Part shown: positions 1 through 6,772 of the stretch, in pieces | Numbering within the stretch: position 1 is the stretch's first letter | Layout of the letters: each line of letters starts with the position of its first letter | DNA from: GCA-002840015 sp033765245 | GTDB lineage: Bacteria; Pseudomonadota; Gammaproteobacteria; Xanthomonadales; Xanthomonadaceae | NCBI GenBank assembly: GCA_033765245.1 | Contig: JANRIF010000257.1 | Location: 1 to 7,127 of the forward strand | Length of the DNA stretch: 7,127 nt | Reading direction: 5' to 3' | Program-made: the position numbers and the translations under genes | Notes under the pieces: generated by a model | Database searches by the model: none | What the model was told of the DNA's origin: nothing | The model's input: the letters and a program-made list of their open reading frames with translations, nothing else

Positions 1-255
1 CTCGGCGCCGCCAGCGGCTATCTGGCCGTACTGGTGTTGGCGCTGTACATCAACAGCACCGCCAGCGAGCTGTTGTACCGCCACCCGCAACTGCTGTGGC
101 TGCTGTGTCCGGTGTTGCTGTACTGGATCGGTCGCGCCTGGATGATCGCCCATCGCGGCCTGATGCGCGACGATCCGGTCGTGTTCGCCGCCACCGACCG
201 CGCCAGCCAGTTGCTGGTGGCGGTATCGGCGCTCATCGTGGTCGGGGCGATTTGA
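1..255 (+). CDS. UbiA-family prenyltransferase, C-terminal fragment (polyprenyl-phosphate phosphoribosyltransferase-like; 5' end outside window)
   Basis: The frame is open from base 1 and ends at TGA 253-255, giving the last 84 residues. They are strongly hydrophobic, with about three membrane segments (residues 1-17, 31-48 and 66-84 of the fragment). Between the last two lies the hydrophilic stretch HRGLMRDDPVVFAATDR, which resembles the conserved C-terminal loop (R-G-x-M-x-D-D-P-V-V-F-A-x-x-D-R) of UbiA relatives that make decaprenyl-phosphoryl-5-phosphoribose. Such enzymes transfer 5-phosphoribose from PRPP to a polyprenyl phosphate at the inner membrane. The next two genes are dprE1- and dprE2-like, which supports this role over quinone or haem prenylation. 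In many proteobacteria the protein carries an N-terminal HAD phosphatase domain; whether this one does cannot be seen. The GTG at 34 is internal, not the true start. The assignment rests on a short fragment plus context. Confidence 0.82.
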   Translation, partial: LGAASGYLAVLVLALYINSTASELLYRHPQLLWLLCPVLLYWIGRAWMIAHRGLMRDDPVVFAATDRASQLLVAVSALIVVGAI

Positions 256-1557
256 ATGGCGCTCGGCGAAAGCTGGGGGCGCTACCCGCGAGTTCAGCAG
301 CGGGTGATTCCGGTGCAGCGACGCGAGCGCCCGCTCGATGCGGGTCCGGGAAACTGGCTGCCGCACGGCAACGGCCGCAGTTATGGCGATGTCTGTCTCA
401 ACGATGGCGGCGCCCTGCTGCACACTGCCGGACTCGATCGTTTCATCGCCTTCGATGCGGCCACCGGCGTACTGCGTTGCGAAGCGGGCGTGCAACTGCA
501 TGAGATTCTCGCGCTCGCGGTGCCGCAGGGCTGGTTCCTGCCGGTGACCCCGGGCACCCGGTTCGTCACTGTCGGCGGCGCCATCGCCAATGACGTGCAT
601 GGCAAGAATCACCACGTCGCCGGCAGCTTTGGCGACCACGTGCGCGCGTTTGAGCTGCTTCGCAGCGATGGCACGCGCCGGTTGTGCACCCGCGCAGAGC
701 ATGCCGAGTGGTTTGCCGCCAGTATCGGCGGAATCGGCCTCACCGGCCTCATCACCTGGGCCGAGTTGCAACTGCGCCGAATCGCCAGCCCGCTGATCGC
801 GGCACAGAACGTCAAATTCGGCCGACTGGACGAGTTCTTCGCACTGTCGCAAGCATCCGACCGGGATTTCGAATACACCGTGGCGTGGATCGATTGCGCC
901 GCGCGCGGCAAGGCTCTGGGGCGCGGCCGGTTCATGCGCGGCAACCATGCGCCAGCCGATGCCGGATCGGCGCACGCGCCAAAGCCCTCCCCCGGCATGC
1001 CGTTCACGCCGCCGATGTCGCTGGTGAATCGGGTGAGTCTGCGCGCCTTCAACACCCTGTACTGGCATCGGCAGCGGCAGCCGATACATCGCAGCGTCGA
1101 TCACTACTTGCCGTTCTTCTATCCCCTGGACGGTATCGCCCATTGGAACCGCATGTACGGCCCGCGCGGCTTTCTGCAATATCAGTGCGTGGTGCCGCCC
1201 GCACACGCCAGTGACGCGATCGGCGAGTTGCTACGCCAGATTGCCGCCAGCGGCAGCGGCTCGTTTCTCGCCGTGCTCAAGCAATTCGGGAACTGCCACG
1301 CACCCGGCCTGCTCTCGTTCGCGCGCCCCGGCACCACCCTCGCACTGGACTTTCCCAACGACGGCGGCCCGGTGTTCGTGCTGCTCGACCGCCTCGATGC
1401 CGTGGTGTCCGAAGCCGGCGGCGCGGTCTATCCGGCCAAGGATGCGCGCATGTCCGGTCGCCATTTCCGGCAATATTTCCCGCGGCACGAAGCCTTCGCG
1501 CCCTTCGTCGACTCACGTTTCTCGTCCAGCTTCTGGCGCCGCGTAATGGAATCCTGA
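256..1557 (+). CDS. dprE1: DprE1-like FAD-binding oxidase (polyprenylphosphoryl-beta-D-ribofuranose 2'-oxidase)
   Basis: This 433-residue protein is a VAO/BtrE-fold flavoenzyme, slightly shorter than mycobacterial DprE1 (about 460). It should oxidise the 2'-OH of polyprenyl-phosphoryl-ribose to the 2'-keto intermediate, the first half of the ribose-to-arabinose epimerisation. The FAD-binding half contains NGRSYGD (39-45) and TVGGAIANDVHGKNHH (105-120) followed by AGSFGDHV. H115 and K117 match the mycobacterial H132 and K134. FLQYQ (306-310) supplies the paired glutamines Q308 and Q310. YPAKDAR (392-398) supplies the catalytic lysine K395, equivalent to K418. The mycobacterial cysteine attacked by benzothiazinones (C387) is alanine here (A363, bases 1342-1344). 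The ATG at 256 directly abuts the upstream stop. A GGGG run at 244-247 sits 8 bases before it as a possible ribosome binding site. The residue equivalences come from remembered alignments. Family assignment is firm; the exact substrate is inferred from the neighbours. Confidence 0.93.
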   Translation: MALGESWGRYPRVQQRVIPVQRRERPLDAGPGNWLPHGNGRSYGDVCLNDGGALLHTAGLDRFIAFDAATGVLRCEAGVQLHEILALAVPQGWFLPVTPGTRFVTVGGAIANDVHGKNHHVAGSFGDHVRAFELLRSDGTRRLCTRAEHAEWFAASIGGIGLTGLITWAELQLRRIASPLIAAQNVKFGRLDEFFALSQASDRDFEYTVAWIDCAARGKALGRGRFMRGNHAPADAGSAHAPKPSPGMPFTPPMSLVNRVSLRAFNTLYWHRQRQPIHRSVDHYLPFFYPLDGIAHWNRMYGPRGFLQYQCVVPPAHASDAIGELLRQIAASGSGSFLAVLKQFGNCHAPGLLSFARPGTTLALDFPNDGGPVFVLLDRLDAVVSEAGGAVYPAKDARMSGRHFRQYFPRHEAFAPFVDSRFSSSFWRRVMES

Positions 1558-2297
1558 TGACGCAAAACATCCTGATCGTCGGCGCCACCTCGGCCATTGC
1601 GGAAGCCTGCGCACGCCACTACGCGCAGCGCGGCGCCCGCCTGTTTCTGGCCGGGCGCGACCTCGCGCGACTGCAGATCATCGCCGCCGATCTGCGTGTA
1701 CGCGGCGCGCCACAGGTGGAGATCGGCGAGTGCGACGTCGACGACGATAGCGCGCAGGACGCTGTGATCGCGCGAGCGTTCGCGACGCTGGAACGCATCG
1801 ACGTCGCGCTGATCGCACACGGCACCCTGCCCGACCAAGCGCGTTGCGAGCAGGACGTCGCCTATGCGATGCAACACTTCCATACCAACGCTACCGCCAC
1901 CATCGCGCTGCTGACACGGTTGGCGCAGCGCTTGCAGGCGCAAGGCGGCGGCACGCTGGCGGCGATCGGCTCGGTGGCCGGCGACCGCGGCCGAGCCAGC
2001 AACGCACTCTATGGCAGCGCCAAGGCGGCGGTGGATGCCTACCTCAGTGGCCTGCGCCAGCGCCTGAGCCGACATGGCGTGAACGTGTTGACGATCAAAC
2101 CCGGTTTCGTCGACACCCCGATGACGCGCGATTTCCGCAAGGGACTGCTCTGGGCCAAGCCGGCGTCGATCGCCACAGGCATCGAACGCGCCATCGACCG
2201 CCGGCGCGCGGTGGTCTACCTCCCGTGGTTCTGGTGGCCGATCATGCAGGTGATCCGGCACATTCCCGAATTCGTGTTCCGGCGCATTTCGCTATGA
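1557..2297 (+). CDS. dprE2: DprE2-like SDR (polyprenylphosphoryl-2-keto-ribose reductase)
   Basis: This 246-residue classical-size short-chain dehydrogenase/reductase should reduce the 2'-keto intermediate made by the preceding oxidase, completing conversion to polyprenyl-phosphoryl-D-arabinose. The Rossmann glycine motif is GATSAIA (9-15), a variant typical of the DprE2 group. The second strand ends AGRD, with R34 placed to favour NADP(H). D60 in CDV is the usual adenine contact, N111 the helix-4 asparagine, and the catalytic set is S139, Y152 and K156 (YGSAK), followed by KPGFVDTPMT (181-190). The C-terminus (about 219-246) is rich in Trp, Phe, Pro and Arg (LPWFWWP then FRRISL). It looks like an amphipathic membrane-associating tail, as expected for an enzyme acting on a lipid-linked sugar. 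The start ATG shares one base with the dprE1 stop (TGATG at 1555-1559), and GGA at 1548-1550 is a plausible ribosome binding site. The pairing with dprE1 makes this assignment strong. Confidence 0.92.
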   Translation: MTQNILIVGATSAIAEACARHYAQRGARLFLAGRDLARLQIIAADLRVRGAPQVEIGECDVDDDSAQDAVIARAFATLERIDVALIAHGTLPDQARCEQDVAYAMQHFHTNATATIALLTRLAQRLQAQGGGTLAAIGSVAGDRGRASNALYGSAKAAVDAYLSGLRQRLSRHGVNVLTIKPGFVDTPMTRDFRKGLLWAKPASIATGIERAIDRRRAVVYLPWFWWPIMQVIRHIPEFVFRRISL

Positions 2298-3247
2298 CTG
2301 CCGTGCTTCCCCGCGACGCCAAGATCGTCATCACCGGCGCTGCCGGGCTGGTCGGCCAGAACCTGATCGTCGAACTCGAAGCACAGGGTTACCGTAACCT
2401 GGTCGCAATCGACAAGCACACCTACAACCTCGGCGTACTGCACGGTCTGCATCCCGATGTGCGTACCATCGAAGCCGATCTTGCCGAGTCTGGCGACTGG
2501 GCCGATACGTTCCGCGATGCCGCCGTGGTGGTGCAGCTTCACGCACAGATCACCGGCAAGCACCATGATGCATTCGAGCGCAACAACATCGTCGCCACTC
2601 ATCGGGTGCTCGATGCCTGCACCCGACACGCGGTGCCGTATCTGGTGCACGTGAGCTCCTCGGTGGTGAACTCGATCGCCGACGACAGCTACACCCGCAC
2701 AAAGAAAACACAGGAAGCGCTGGTGGTGCAGAGCGGTCTGCGCCACTGCGTGCTGCGCCCCACCCTGATGTTCGGCTGGTTCGATCCCAAGCACCTGGGA
2801 TGGCTGTCGCGCTTCATGGCGCGCACGCCGGTGTTTCCGATCCCCGGCGATGGCCGCTTCATGCGGCAGCCGCTGTACGAGCGCGATTTCTGCCGCTGCT
2901 TGGTCAAGGCGATGCAGATGCAGCCGGATGGCGCGGTGTACGACGTCGTCGGCGATACCCGTATCGACTACGTCGACATCATCCGCACCATCAAACGGGT
3001 CAAGCGCCTGCACACGCTGATCGTGCACATCCCGATCGCGTTCTTCGCGTTTCTGCTGCGGTCCTATGCGCTGTTCTCGCGCAAACCGCCGTTCACGGCA
3101 GATCAGCTCAAGGCGCTGAGCGCAGGCGACGACTTTACCGGCATCGACACGCACGCCGTGTTCGGCGTGCGGCAAACGCCATTCGAACAAGCCATTGCGG
3201 AAAGCTACTGCGACCCGCGCTACAGCCACATCGTGTTGAGACGTTGA
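2294..3247 (+). CDS. Extended-SDR NAD-dependent epimerase/dehydratase-like protein, substrate unknown
   Basis: This 317-residue protein starts at ATG 2294, overlapping the dprE2 stop as ATGA. The same frame is open further upstream (from about 1844), but that part is antecedent shadow inside dprE2. The start is fixed by the overlap and by the Rossmann fold beginning at residue 10. The nucleotide-binding motif is GAAGLVG (15-21), and D40 closes the second strand (VAID), which favours NAD(H). The catalytic candidates are S121-S123 in HVSSSVV and the pair Y133/K137 (YTRTK). LRPTLMFG (154-161) is the usual strand-helix segment of extended SDRs. The C-terminal half has a substrate-type region (PIPGDG, 183-188) and then a marked hydrophobic stretch at about 241-260 that could contact the membrane. 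No distinct ribosome binding site precedes it, so coupling to dprE2 translation is likely. It could be an epimerase, dehydratase or reductase acting on an NDP- or lipid-linked sugar; the sequence does not decide. Confidence 0.88.
   Translation: MTAVLPRDAKIVITGAAGLVGQNLIVELEAQGYRNLVAIDKHTYNLGVLHGLHPDVRTIEADLAESGDWADTFRDAAVVVQLHAQITGKHHDAFERNNIVATHRVLDACTRHAVPYLVHVSSSVVNSIADDSYTRTKKTQEALVVQSGLRHCVLRPTLMFGWFDPKHLGWLSRFMARTPVFPIPGDGRFMRQPLYERDFCRCLVKAMQMQPDGAVYDVVGDTRIDYVDIIRTIKRVKRLHTLIVHIPIAFFAFLLRSYALFSRKPPFTADQLKALSAGDDFTGIDTHAVFGVRQTPFEQAIAESYCDPRYSHIVLRR
3238..3241 (+). promoter_or_regulatory. Probable ribosome binding site deciding the GTG 3250 start
   Basis: GAGA lies inside the end of the epimerase-like gene, 8 bases before GTG 3250 but only 2 bases before TTG 3244. 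The spacing favours GTG as start of the flavoenzyme. The match to the anti-Shine-Dalgarno sequence is short, so this is modest evidence. Confidence 0.45.
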
Positions 3248-3249
3248 GC

Positions 3250-4548
3250 GTGGATACGAAACGATTTGTCGTCCTGGGCGCCGGCCCGATGGGGCTGATG
3301 GCCGCCATGGAACTGCTCAAGCGCGGGCACCAGGTGGACATCTACGAACGCGACGACCGCATCGGTGGCATGTCGGCCAGCTTCGATTTCGATGGCCTCC
3401 AGATCGAGCGCTACTACCACTTCATCTGCAAGACAGACGATCCGCTGTTCGCGCTGCTGGACGAACTCGGCATCGCCGATCGTCTGCGCTGGACCGACAC
3501 CCGCATGGGCTACTACACCAACGGCAAGCTCTACCCCTGGGGCACGCCGTGGGCGCTACTGCGCTTTCCCAAACTGGGCCTGGTCAGCAAGTTCCGCTAC
3601 GCCTTGCAGGTGATGGTGACCAAAAACGTGAGCGACTGGCGCCCGCTCGATCGCGTCAACGCCACCGCCTGGCTGCGCCGCTGGCTCGGCAAGGCCGGCT
3701 ACGAAGCGTTGTGGCGGCGCGTGTTCGAGCTCAAGTTCTTCGAGTACACCGATAACCTGTCGGCGGCGTGGATCGGCACCCGCATCAAGCGCATCGCGCT
3801 GTCGCGGCGCAGCCTGTTCCACGAAAGCCTGGGCTACCTCGAAGGCGGCTCCGACACGCTGCTCGAACCGATGCGTCGCTTCATCGAGGCGCACGGCGGC
3901 CGCATCCATCTGCGTGCCGGCATCGAGCGCGTGCTGGTGGCGGATGGGCGCGTGCAGGGCGTGCGCGTGAATGACTCAGATATTGCCTGCGATCACGTCG
4001 TCAGCACCGCACCGATCCAGTACCTGCCGCGCCTCGTGCCCGACCTCCCGGCCGAATTCGCGCAGCGCATTGCCGCGATCCAGAACATCCCTGTCGCCTG
4101 TGTGATCCTCAAATTGAAGCATCGGGTCAGCGACAACTTCTGGATGAACATTTCCGACCCGAAAATCGACATCCCCGGCGTCATCGAATACAGCAACCTC
4201 AATCCCGGCAGCGGCGAACACATCCTGTACGCACCGTTCTACATGCCCAAGACCCATCCCAAGTGGGCGCAAAGCAACGCGCAGTTGATCGACGAGGTGA
4301 TCGGCTATCTACCGCGCCTCAACCCGGCATTCGAAGCCGATTGGGTGCTGGCCCGCCATTGCCATCGCTACGAATTCGCCCAGACCATCTGCCCGCCCGG
4401 CTTCTACGATCTACTGCCACCCATGCAGACACCCATCCCCGGCCTGAGCATGGCCGACACCGCCTACTACTACCCGGAGGATCGCTCGATCAGCGAGAGC
4501 GTCGGCGTGGCGAAGCGGTTGGTGGCCGCGGCGCTGGGCGAGGCATGA
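3250..4548 (+). CDS. FAD-dependent oxidoreductase, amine oxidase/protoporphyrinogen oxidase/UGM-like superfamily, substrate unknown
   Basis: This 432-residue protein begins with a dinucleotide-binding fold: VVLGAGPMG (7-15), E33 at the end of the second strand, and RIGG (37-40), the classic GxGxxG...E...GG signature for FAD. A second adenine-contact segment lies at about 224-251 (ending DHVVSTAP). The C-terminal region 396-425 (IPGLSMADTAYYYP then DRSISESVG) occupies the place of the conserved flavin-contacting C-terminus in this superfamily. Residues about 140-200 are aromatic- and Arg-rich, forming a probable substrate or cap region. I chose GTG 3250, 2 bases after the previous stop, because GAGA at 3238-3241 is spaced 8 bases from it; TTG 3244, overlapping the stop, is the alternative and adds two residues. 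No signal peptide or membrane helix is evident, so it is probably cytoplasmic. Related proteins occur in polysaccharide clusters without an assigned reaction. A sugar mutase, oxidase, or lipid-carrier desaturase are all possible; true haem synthesis is unlikely in this context. Confidence 0.88.
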   Translation: MDTKRFVVLGAGPMGLMAAMELLKRGHQVDIYERDDRIGGMSASFDFDGLQIERYYHFICKTDDPLFALLDELGIADRLRWTDTRMGYYTNGKLYPWGTPWALLRFPKLGLVSKFRYALQVMVTKNVSDWRPLDRVNATAWLRRWLGKAGYEALWRRVFELKFFEYTDNLSAAWIGTRIKRIALSRRSLFHESLGYLEGGSDTLLEPMRRFIEAHGGRIHLRAGIERVLVADGRVQGVRVNDSDIACDHVVSTAPIQYLPRLVPDLPAEFAQRIAAIQNIPVACVILKLKHRVSDNFWMNISDPKIDIPGVIEYSNLNPGSGEHILYAPFYMPKTHPKWAQSNAQLIDEVIGYLPRLNPAFEADWVLARHCHRYEFAQTICPPGFYDLLPPMQTPIPGLSMADTAYYYPEDRSISESVGVAKRLVAAALGEA

Positions 4549-4552
4549 GGCG

Positions 4553-6772
4553 ATGACGATCCACCCACGTTGGCTGCGATTCGCCCGCGCGGCGGCGGTC
4601 ATCGTCGTGCTGGTGGTCGGTATGTTGATCGCGTGGCCGGAAGCGCCGGTGCAACTGCTGGTGCCCGCCGACGGCTGGCAGATCGAAGGCGGATTTGCAC
4701 CCGCCCAACCGAGCAAGCATGGCGTGCCGCGCAGCCTGCGCGATCATGGCGAGGCACGCTTCTGGCGTTCCTGGACACCCGAACGCGGTTCGCAACCCGG
4801 CGTATTGCGCAGCGCACCGTTTCCGCTCGGCGGCGTCATCGGCGTGCCATACAACGGATTCGCCGGCGATCCGGGTCTCTCCACCTGGCTCGAATGCGTC
4901 GATTCCGGCGCACGTCTGCCGCTGGCGACCGGGCGCAACAACACGGTTTGGTCGGTGGTGTTGATCGAACCGGACGCGGACTGGTGCGCAGGTCCGGCGC
5001 GGGTGCTCGCGATCAGCACCACGCAGGCGAACTACGTCGCGCTGGGCACCCCGTATCGCCTGAGTTGGCTGAGCGCATTCAAGCAGTCGCCGCCGGCCGC
5101 GCTGTGGTTCGTGCTGGGCAGTTGGGCGTTGTTGGCGGGATTGGTCAGGTTCGCCGTGCGCGCCCTAGGGCGCCTGCACGGCGCGCACTTGCAGATCGCC
5201 CTGCTCATCGCTTTCGGCATCGTCGGCTACGCGCTGTTCTTCGCATTCTGGGCCAGCGTATGGCTTGGTCGTGTCACCACGCTGGCACTGTTGCTGGTCT
5301 CCGCGATCGGGTGGTGGCGCCATCGGCAGCGCGACGTGTCGCGAAGCCCCGCGGCTCCGGATTCCGACAGCGGCGGGGACGCTCTGCGCCAAGCGCTGCG
5401 ACTGTGGCTGCTGATCGCTGGCGCGGTGATGTCGATTGCACTGATGGTGGACGATGGCTCGGGCGCTTGGTCCGCCAATGGTCGCTTCACTCCGGCGCGC
5501 TGGTCGTCCGACAACGAATTGCCGGTGCGTATCGGCGAGCAACTGGTCGGCGGCCACGTCGAACGATCCGAGTTGATGGGTTCCTGGCACGTCTCCGACC
5601 GCCCGCCGTTGTCGTACGGCTGGCACGCCAACCTGCGGTTGCTGAGCAATGCCATCACCCTCGGCAACGACGGGCGCCACGTGTCGTACCTCTCCGACTG
5701 GGCTGCCGGCGTGGTGCTCAACACCGCCTGGGTGCCGGTAATCTACTTGCTGGTCGTGGCGCTCGGGCTGCGCAGACACGTCGCCGTGCTCGCGGTCCTC
5801 GCATGCGCGCTGACGCCGTTCTTTCTGTTCAACAGCACCTACATCTGGCCGAAGCTATTGAGCGCCGCATTCGGCCTCGCGGCCGCCGCCATCGTGCTCG
5901 GGCTCGGTAGCGAACGACGCCTGCGCGACGATTCCCAGGGATTGATCGCGGCCGCGGCGTTGTCGGCATTGGCCTTGTTGACCCACGGCGGCAGCGTATT
6001 CGGCGTGCTGGCCGCGATCGCCCTGGCGCCTTGCTACCGCGGGCTGCCCAGCTTGCGCGGCGCGCTGCTGGCGGCCATCACCGGCATCGGCCTGCTCGCG
6101 CCCTGGATGGCATGGCAACACTTCGTCGATCCACCCGGCAACGCCTTGGTGAAATACGCATTCGCCGGGACCTTCGGATTCGGTGAGGAGTCGCTGGGCG
6201 TGCTCGCCACGATCAAACGCAGCTTCGCCGCGTTGGGGTGGGCGGACTGGACGGCCGGCAAGTGGCATGGCTTGCAGACGCTGGCGATCGGGACCGACGA
6301 CAATTGCGCGGTGGGCGAACAGGGCATCGCCACTTCGCTGGCCGCTTCCTTGCGTGTCGCCGATTTCCTATACGTGATTCCGGCTCTGCGGTTTCTGCTG
6401 GTGGGACTGATCCTCGTACCGCTTCTGCTGCACCACCGCACCCTTGCGACGCACGCGCCGTGGCGTCTGACGAGCTTCGCCCTGCTCGCCCTGGCGCTCG
6501 CCTGGCTGCTCTCGTGGGACTGCCACATCAATCACCATCAGTCCTTCCAGGCGCTGGCCGCTTTGTACCTGGGCCTGATGCTGGCGCTGGTGCAGCGCGG
6601 TGATTGGGCACTGCTCGCGCTGGCCTGCAACGCCCTCTATACGCTCGCGGTCTGGATTCTGGAGCCGCTCGCGCACTTTCCGCGCTTTCATCCCAGTGCG
6701 GCGATCACCACCATCGCCATCCTGGGGTTGCTGATGGCGCAGGCGTGGCAACTGCGGGGGCCGGATAAGTGA
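4553..6772 (+). CDS. Large polytopic membrane protein, probable GT-C-fold polyprenyl-phosphate-sugar-dependent glycosyltransferase
   Basis: This 739-residue protein has about 15 predicted membrane segments. Segment 1 is at 11-28. It is followed by a soluble region (29-180, containing C115 and C145) ending LGTPYRLS, which looks like a beta-rich periplasmic domain. Three segments follow (181-203, 211-232, 238-254), then a polar cytoplasmic linker (255-279) and a segment at 281-299. The next loop (300-383), periplasmic by the positive-inside pattern, contains DNELPVRIGEQL (320-331) and SDRPPLSYGW (348-357). This resembles the GT-C pattern of an acidic catalytic site in the first large periplasmic loop followed by a K/R-PP-L element, as in the ArnT/PMT_2 group; D320 and E322 are the candidates. 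At least eight further segments reach residue 733. Beside a lipid-linked arabinose pathway and GtrA, it is the likely transferase. Acceptor and linkage are unknown. The start ATG is 4 bases after the previous stop; GGGCGAGG (4536-4543) or GAGG (4547-4550) could be the ribosome binding site. Confidence 0.8.
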   Translation: MTIHPRWLRFARAAAVIVVLVVGMLIAWPEAPVQLLVPADGWQIEGGFAPAQPSKHGVPRSLRDHGEARFWRSWTPERGSQPGVLRSAPFPLGGVIGVPYNGFAGDPGLSTWLECVDSGARLPLATGRNNTVWSVVLIEPDADWCAGPARVLAISTTQANYVALGTPYRLSWLSAFKQSPPAALWFVLGSWALLAGLVRFAVRALGRLHGAHLQIALLIAFGIVGYALFFAFWASVWLGRVTTLALLLVSAIGWWRHRQRDVSRSPAAPDSDSGGDALRQALRLWLLIAGAVMSIALMVDDGSGAWSANGRFTPARWSSDNELPVRIGEQLVGGHVERSELMGSWHVSDRPPLSYGWHANLRLLSNAITLGNDGRHVSYLSDWAAGVVLNTAWVPVIYLLVVALGLRRHVAVLAVLACALTPFFLFNSTYIWPKLLSAAFGLAAAAIVLGLGSERRLRDDSQGLIAAAALSALALLTHGGSVFGVLAAIALAPCYRGLPSLRGALLAAITGIGLLAPWMAWQHFVDPPGNALVKYAFAGTFGFGEESLGVLATIKRSFAALGWADWTAGKWHGLQTLAIGTDDNCAVGEQGIATSLAASLRVADFLYVIPALRFLLVGLILVPLLLHHRTLATHAPWRLTSFALLALALAWLLSWDCHINHHQSFQALAALYLGLMLALVQRGDWALLALACNALYTLAVWILEPLAHFPRFHPSAAITTIAILGLLMAQAWQLRGPDK
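6756..6760 (+). promoter_or_regulatory. Possible ribosome binding site for the GtrA gene
   Basis: A G5 run sits 8 bases before GTG 6769, inside the end of the glycosyltransferase gene. It is a purine-rich, well-spaced site, but in a GC-rich genome such runs also occur by chance. Coupling through the GTGA overlap probably contributes to initiation. Confidence 0.4.

Noticed and set aside
1428..2261. Minus-strand open frame of 277 codons opposite dprE2
   Set aside because: It is antisense to the clear SDR, of biased composition (His, Arg, Gln, Ala), and spans the dprE1/dprE2 junction with no domain signal.
1844..2293. Upstream extension of the epimerase-like reading frame into dprE2
   Set aside because: The extension is Arg/Pro/His-rich and out of frame with dprE2. 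The Rossmann fold starts right after ATG 2294, which overlaps the dprE2 stop.
2216..3229. Minus-strand open frame of 337 codons opposite the epimerase-like gene
   Set aside because: It is fully antisense to a gene with intact Rossmann and YxxxK motifs, and its product is His/Arg/Asp/Val-rich without a recognisable domain. Long antisense frames are expected in GC-rich coding DNA.
3244..3246. TTG 3244 as the flavoenzyme start (TTGA overlap)
   Set aside because: It is possible, but the GAGA ribosome-binding candidate is only 2 bases away, whereas GTG 3250 has 8-base spacing and is a commoner start codon.
2800..3249. Upstream extension of the flavoenzyme reading frame into the epimerase-like gene
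   Set aside because: It is Arg/His/Ala-rich shadow sequence. The FAD-binding fold begins a few residues after GTG 3250.
3250..4548. Haem-pathway protoporphyrinogen oxidase
   Set aside because: The fold superfamily fits, but there are no haem genes nearby and the gene is coupled to lipid-sugar genes.
4570..5910. Plus-strand open frame of 446 codons within the glycosyltransferase gene
   Set aside because: It is Arg/Ala-rich, lacks a plausible fold, and overlaps a frame with coherent membrane helices and GT-C-like motifs.
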